From: Candidatus Poseidoniaceae archaeon
GTDB lineage: Archaea; Thermoplasmatota; Poseidoniia; Poseidoniales; Poseidoniaceae
NCBI GenBank assembly: GCA_028822955.1
Contig: JAPKCL010000079.1
Coordinates: 1-7,772, forward strand
DNA: 7,772 nt
Reading direction: 5' to 3'
Shown piece after piece: positions 5,662 through 7,772 of this stretch. Every line of letters starts with the position of its first letter. Within the stretch, counting starts at the first letter, position 1. Under the pieces are notes generated by a model. The model saw only the letters and a list, made by a program, of their open reading frames with translations, was not told the DNA's origin and ran no database searches. Both the position numbers and the translations under genes were made by a program.

Positions 5662-7113
5662 TCACTCTGCACCGTGAATCGTACCGTCTTCCGCGATTTT
5701 GTACAGACGGATGGTACTCGTAGCACCTGAAATGGCTTTAGGACTGCCTGAAATGGCCACAACTCGGTCTCCAATCCCGATGGTACCTGCTTCAAGAAGT
5801 GAATGGAGTGATGCCTGCATGGTCTGAGAGCCGCGGTCGAATTCTTCAACCATCAAACCTTCAACACCCGGAATCAATTGTAAACGGCGCATGGCACGGA
5901 TTCGATTACTAACTGCTGTTACGGGAATCCCAGGGCAATAGCCAGCAACCAAGCGGGCAGCATTTCCATGTTGCGTAGCTACAACGATTCTTTTGGCTTT
6001 TGAAATTTTGGCGAGTTCAACACCGGCGTGCGCTACTGAACGAGTTGAGACAAACCTCGCCAAAACGCTTGGACGTTGTTCAGATGAGGTCAAACCCTTT
6101 TCGCTCGCTACTGCAATTTTAGCCATCGTTTCAACGGCTGCAAGTGGATATTGACCCAATGCTGTTTCTCCTGAAAGCATTACTCCAGTAGCCCCGTGTC
6201 GAATGGCTCCAGATACATCGCTGACTTCAGCGCGAGTTGGACGTGGTTGCAAGGTCATCGACTCAAGCATTTGAGTCGCGACAATGACAATCTTTCCGCG
6301 CGTAAGTGCGCCGTCAATGATTCGTTGTTGTGCTTCAGGCACGTCTTCTAGAGGTATCTCGACCCCTAAATCTCCACGAGCAACCATAACTGCATCTGCT
6401 GAATCAAGTATCTCTTCAAGGTGTTCAAGTGCCACAGGATGCTCTATTTTAGCAACTAAAGGAACATGTAAGCCGGCTTCACGAATTGCTTTTTGGGCAG
6501 GCTCGAGATCTTTAGCAGTTCGAACGTAACTCACCGCAATGTAATCCGCCCCAGCCTTGAGGGCGTGGGCTAATGCAGCTTCGTCATTCGGACCAATTGC
6601 CGGAAGGTCAACCATTGTTCCTGGAACGTTAACGCCTTTTCGTTCACTCACAATCCCTCCATCTTCGACAAGGCAATCAACGATACCATTGGGTTTTTGT
6701 GGTGAATGAATAACCTTGAGGCGAATCAAGCCATCCGCAATAAGTACGGGGTCACCATCGTTTAATTCTGCAGAGAGGCCTTCATATTCTACTGGGATAT
6801 TTCCTGAATCGGCATTCTCCATTGATTTCTGCCCGCAATGGAGTTTAATTGAAGCACCGCGTTCCAGTATTACAACGCCCGAAAAACGACCTAAGCGAAG
6901 TTTTGGACCTGGTAAATCAGCGAGGATACATGTTGGTCGGCCCAATTTCTCCTCAAGAGAACGGATACGTTGGTACAATGGCGTTTTGTCATCTGGAACG
7001 CCATGAGAATAATTGAGTCGGCATACGTTGACTCCTGCTTGAAGCAGAGAGAGTAAAGTCTCCTCATCATCACAAGCAGGACCAATGGTTGCTACAATTC
7101 GTGTTCGGCGCAT
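5662..7113 (-). CDS. pyk: Pyruvate kinase
   Basis: It converts phosphoenolpyruvate and ADP to pyruvate and ATP, the last step of glycolysis, in the cytoplasm. The 483 residues cover the whole fold: TIM-barrel A domain starting RTRIVATIGPA (3-13), NYSHG (34-38), B domain about 72-170, return to the barrel with VAKIEHP (220-226; Lys222 and Glu224 are the expected catalytic and metal ligands), MVARGDLGVEIP (243-254; metal ligand Asp248), ATQMLESMTLQPRPTRAEVSDV (279-300; Thr280), VMLSGETALGQYP (311-323), and a C-terminal domain from about 345. No extra PEP-utiliser domain follows. The segment DLPGPKLRLG (66-75) has Leu/Pro/Lys/Leu where K+-dependent enzymes have Thr/Lys/Glu/Thr, suggesting a K+-independent enzyme. 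Start ATG 7113 follows GAGG (minus strand of 7121-7124) by 7 nt. It lies 53 nt after an exported protein gene; a functional link is not evident. Confidence 0.96.
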   Translation of the reverse strand: MRRTRIVATIGPACDDEETLLSLLQAGVNVCRLNYSHGVPDDKTPLYQRIRSLEEKLGRPTCILADLPGPKLRLGRFSGVVILERGASIKLHCGQKSMENADSGNIPVEYEGLSAELNDGDPVLIADGLIRLKVIHSPQKPNGIVDCLVEDGGIVSERKGVNVPGTMVDLPAIGPNDEAALAHALKAGADYIAVSYVRTAKDLEPAQKAIREAGLHVPLVAKIEHPVALEHLEEILDSADAVMVARGDLGVEIPLEDVPEAQQRIIDGALTRGKIVIVATQMLESMTLQPRPTRAEVSDVSGAIRHGATGVMLSGETALGQYPLAAVETMAKIAVASEKGLTSSEQRPSVLARFVSTRSVAHAGVELAKISKAKRIVVATQHGNAARLVAGYCPGIPVTAVSNRIRAMRRLQLIPGVEGLMVEEFDRGSQTMQASLHSLLEAGTIGIGDRVVAISGSPKAISGATSTIRLYKIAEDGTIHGAE

Positions 7114-7166
7114 AAAAAGTCCTCAGTTGCCAAGAGTTAAACATCTATCTCAACAGGTACTCTGTT
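7114..7166 (-). promoter_or_regulatory. Spacer before pyruvate kinase with a small hairpin
   Basis: Directly before the surface protein stop triplet on the plus strand, AACAG (7152-7156) and CTGTT (7162-7166) form a 5-bp stem with a 5-nt loop, so in the transcript it lies immediately after that gene's stop. The rest of the 53 nt holds the pyruvate kinase Shine-Dalgarno sequence (7121-7124). A TTTAAC stretch opposite about 7133-7138 is too close to the ATG to be a convincing TATA box unless the message is nearly leaderless. Whether pyruvate kinase is read through from the upstream gene cannot be decided. Confidence 0.25.
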
Positions 7167-7772
7167 TCAGCGATAATGCAGCCGAATAACAAACGATTCA
7201 ACTTTCAAGTCATTGACTTTTTCATTACGGATTTGGAAAACCCACTCACCGTCACCGTATGTTGATTCGGTATCCGTGAACATATACGAACTAAGAGTGA
7301 GATGGACACAGTCATTGTTGTCTTCATCACAATCGCCATCCGTACGTTGGTCTAAGGCCTTAGCAGAGGTGTTACTCGCTTCTTCATCCTCTTCATTGAT
7401 TGCATGGATGTCGAGTTTGGCTCGACAGTTTGTCGAGCCTGGAATGCCAGTGCAGTCATCGTCGACTTGGGGATAGGTCAACTCACCAACGGCTTTACGA
7501 ATGGTATTGCCCTGATCTTTGTCATAAACGATATTCACATCGAAGTCGAGGGTTTGAGCATTTCCGGAGGTATTGCCACCCATCTCGAAATCAGACCATT
7601 GTCCAGCATAGTTAACATAGACTTTGATAGAATCAGAATCAGTTAAACCTGCACTGTTACGGATATTGAGATTCACTTCATATTCTCCGGGCGCAACATT
7701 CGACCAATCGACCGTTTCGCCGGAGAAGTCGATATCGTTTTCAGAGTCACCATCGTTATCTTTATCCGTTTC
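7167..7772 (-). CDS. Exported Ca-binding/PKD-like surface protein, C-terminal part (5' end outside window)
   Basis: The frame is open from the right edge to TGA at 7169-7167, giving the last 201 residues; numbering here starts at the window edge. An internal GTG at 7676 is unlikely to be the start because the coding pattern continues upstream of it. Residues 3-15 (DKDNDGDSENDID) are an Asp-rich calcium-loop type stretch like thrombospondin type-3 or dockerin loops. Residues 16-53 fit a PKD-like beta-sandwich (WSNVAPGEYEVNLNIRNSAG...DSDSIKVYV). Two Cys pairs, C107/C116 and C148/C155, the second inside an Asp-rich loop (DGDCDEDNNDC), suggest disulfides in an exported protein. The final 30 residues (YGDGEWVFQIRN...VIRLHYR) have the 'G-W-F-I...F-I-L' alternation of a C-terminal beta-domain, loosely like subtilase P domains. 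The protein ends without a visible membrane anchor. The N-terminal domains, possibly a protease or other enzyme, are not in the window, so its activity is unknown. Confidence 0.8.
   Translation of the reverse strand, partial: ETDKDNDGDSENDIDFSGETVDWSNVAPGEYEVNLNIRNSAGLTDSDSIKVYVNYAGQWSDFEMGGNTSGNAQTLDFDVNIVYDKDQGNTIRKAVGELTYPQVDDDCTGIPGSTNCRAKLDIHAINEEDEEASNTSAKALDQRTDGDCDEDNNDCVHLTLSSYMFTDTESTYGDGEWVFQIRNEKVNDLKVESFVIRLHYR

Noticed and set aside
5526..5849. A 107-codon minus-strand frame across the pyruvate kinase end and the EF-1alpha leader
   Set aside because: Most of it overlaps the pyruvate kinase C-terminus in a different frame, and its sequence is Cys/Arg-rich with no family resemblance.
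7167..7676. A complete 169-residue gene starting at GTG 7676
   Set aside because: The frame stays open to the right edge, and upstream residues continue a PKD-like domain preceded by an Asp-rich calcium-loop motif. It is therefore the end of a longer gene.

Overview
The window looks like archaeal chromosome, most likely a marine Group II euryarchaeon (Poseidoniales / Thermoplasmatota). The evidence is an archaeal-type EF-1alpha directly followed by an archaeal-type ribosomal protein S10, a divergent GINS-like replication protein, and flanking genes for large acidic, Asn/Ser/Trp-rich exported proteins of the kind common in that group. The lineage is inferred from protein style and gene content, because no rRNA gene or database comparison was available.

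Layout from left to right. A very large exported surface protein fills about 1-2574 on the minus strand and runs off the left edge. It has a signal peptide and three tandem MAM/jelly-roll-like units. A short divergent promoter region (2575-2686) separates it from a plus-strand gene (2687-3748), best read as the archaeal replisome subunit Gins51 with an unusually long acidic linker. A convergent gap with a strong hairpin follows. The rest is minus strand, so transcription runs from right to left: the 3' end of a second exported Ca-binding/PKD-like protein (7167-7772, entering from the right edge), then pyruvate kinase (5662-7113), EF-1alpha (4224-5513) and ribosomal protein S10 (3857-4186).

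EF-1alpha and S10 are 37 nt apart and each has a clear Shine-Dalgarno sequence, so they are probably co-transcribed, as is usual in archaea. The 148 nt leader before EF-1alpha holds a TATA-like element, suggesting its own promoter. Pyruvate kinase sits 53 nt after the surface protein gene and has its own Shine-Dalgarno sequence. Functionally this is a core housekeeping block (translation elongation, small ribosomal subunit, glycolysis, replication fork) set between two cell-surface genes.

No gene-free stretch exceeds about 150 bases. I saw no tRNA, rRNA, CRISPR array, transposon or clear sign of recent transfer. I did not find a new multi-gene system. The most unusual items are the linker-expanded Gins51 and the regulatory structure between it and the surface protein, including a Shine-Dalgarno sequence buried in a perfect hairpin.
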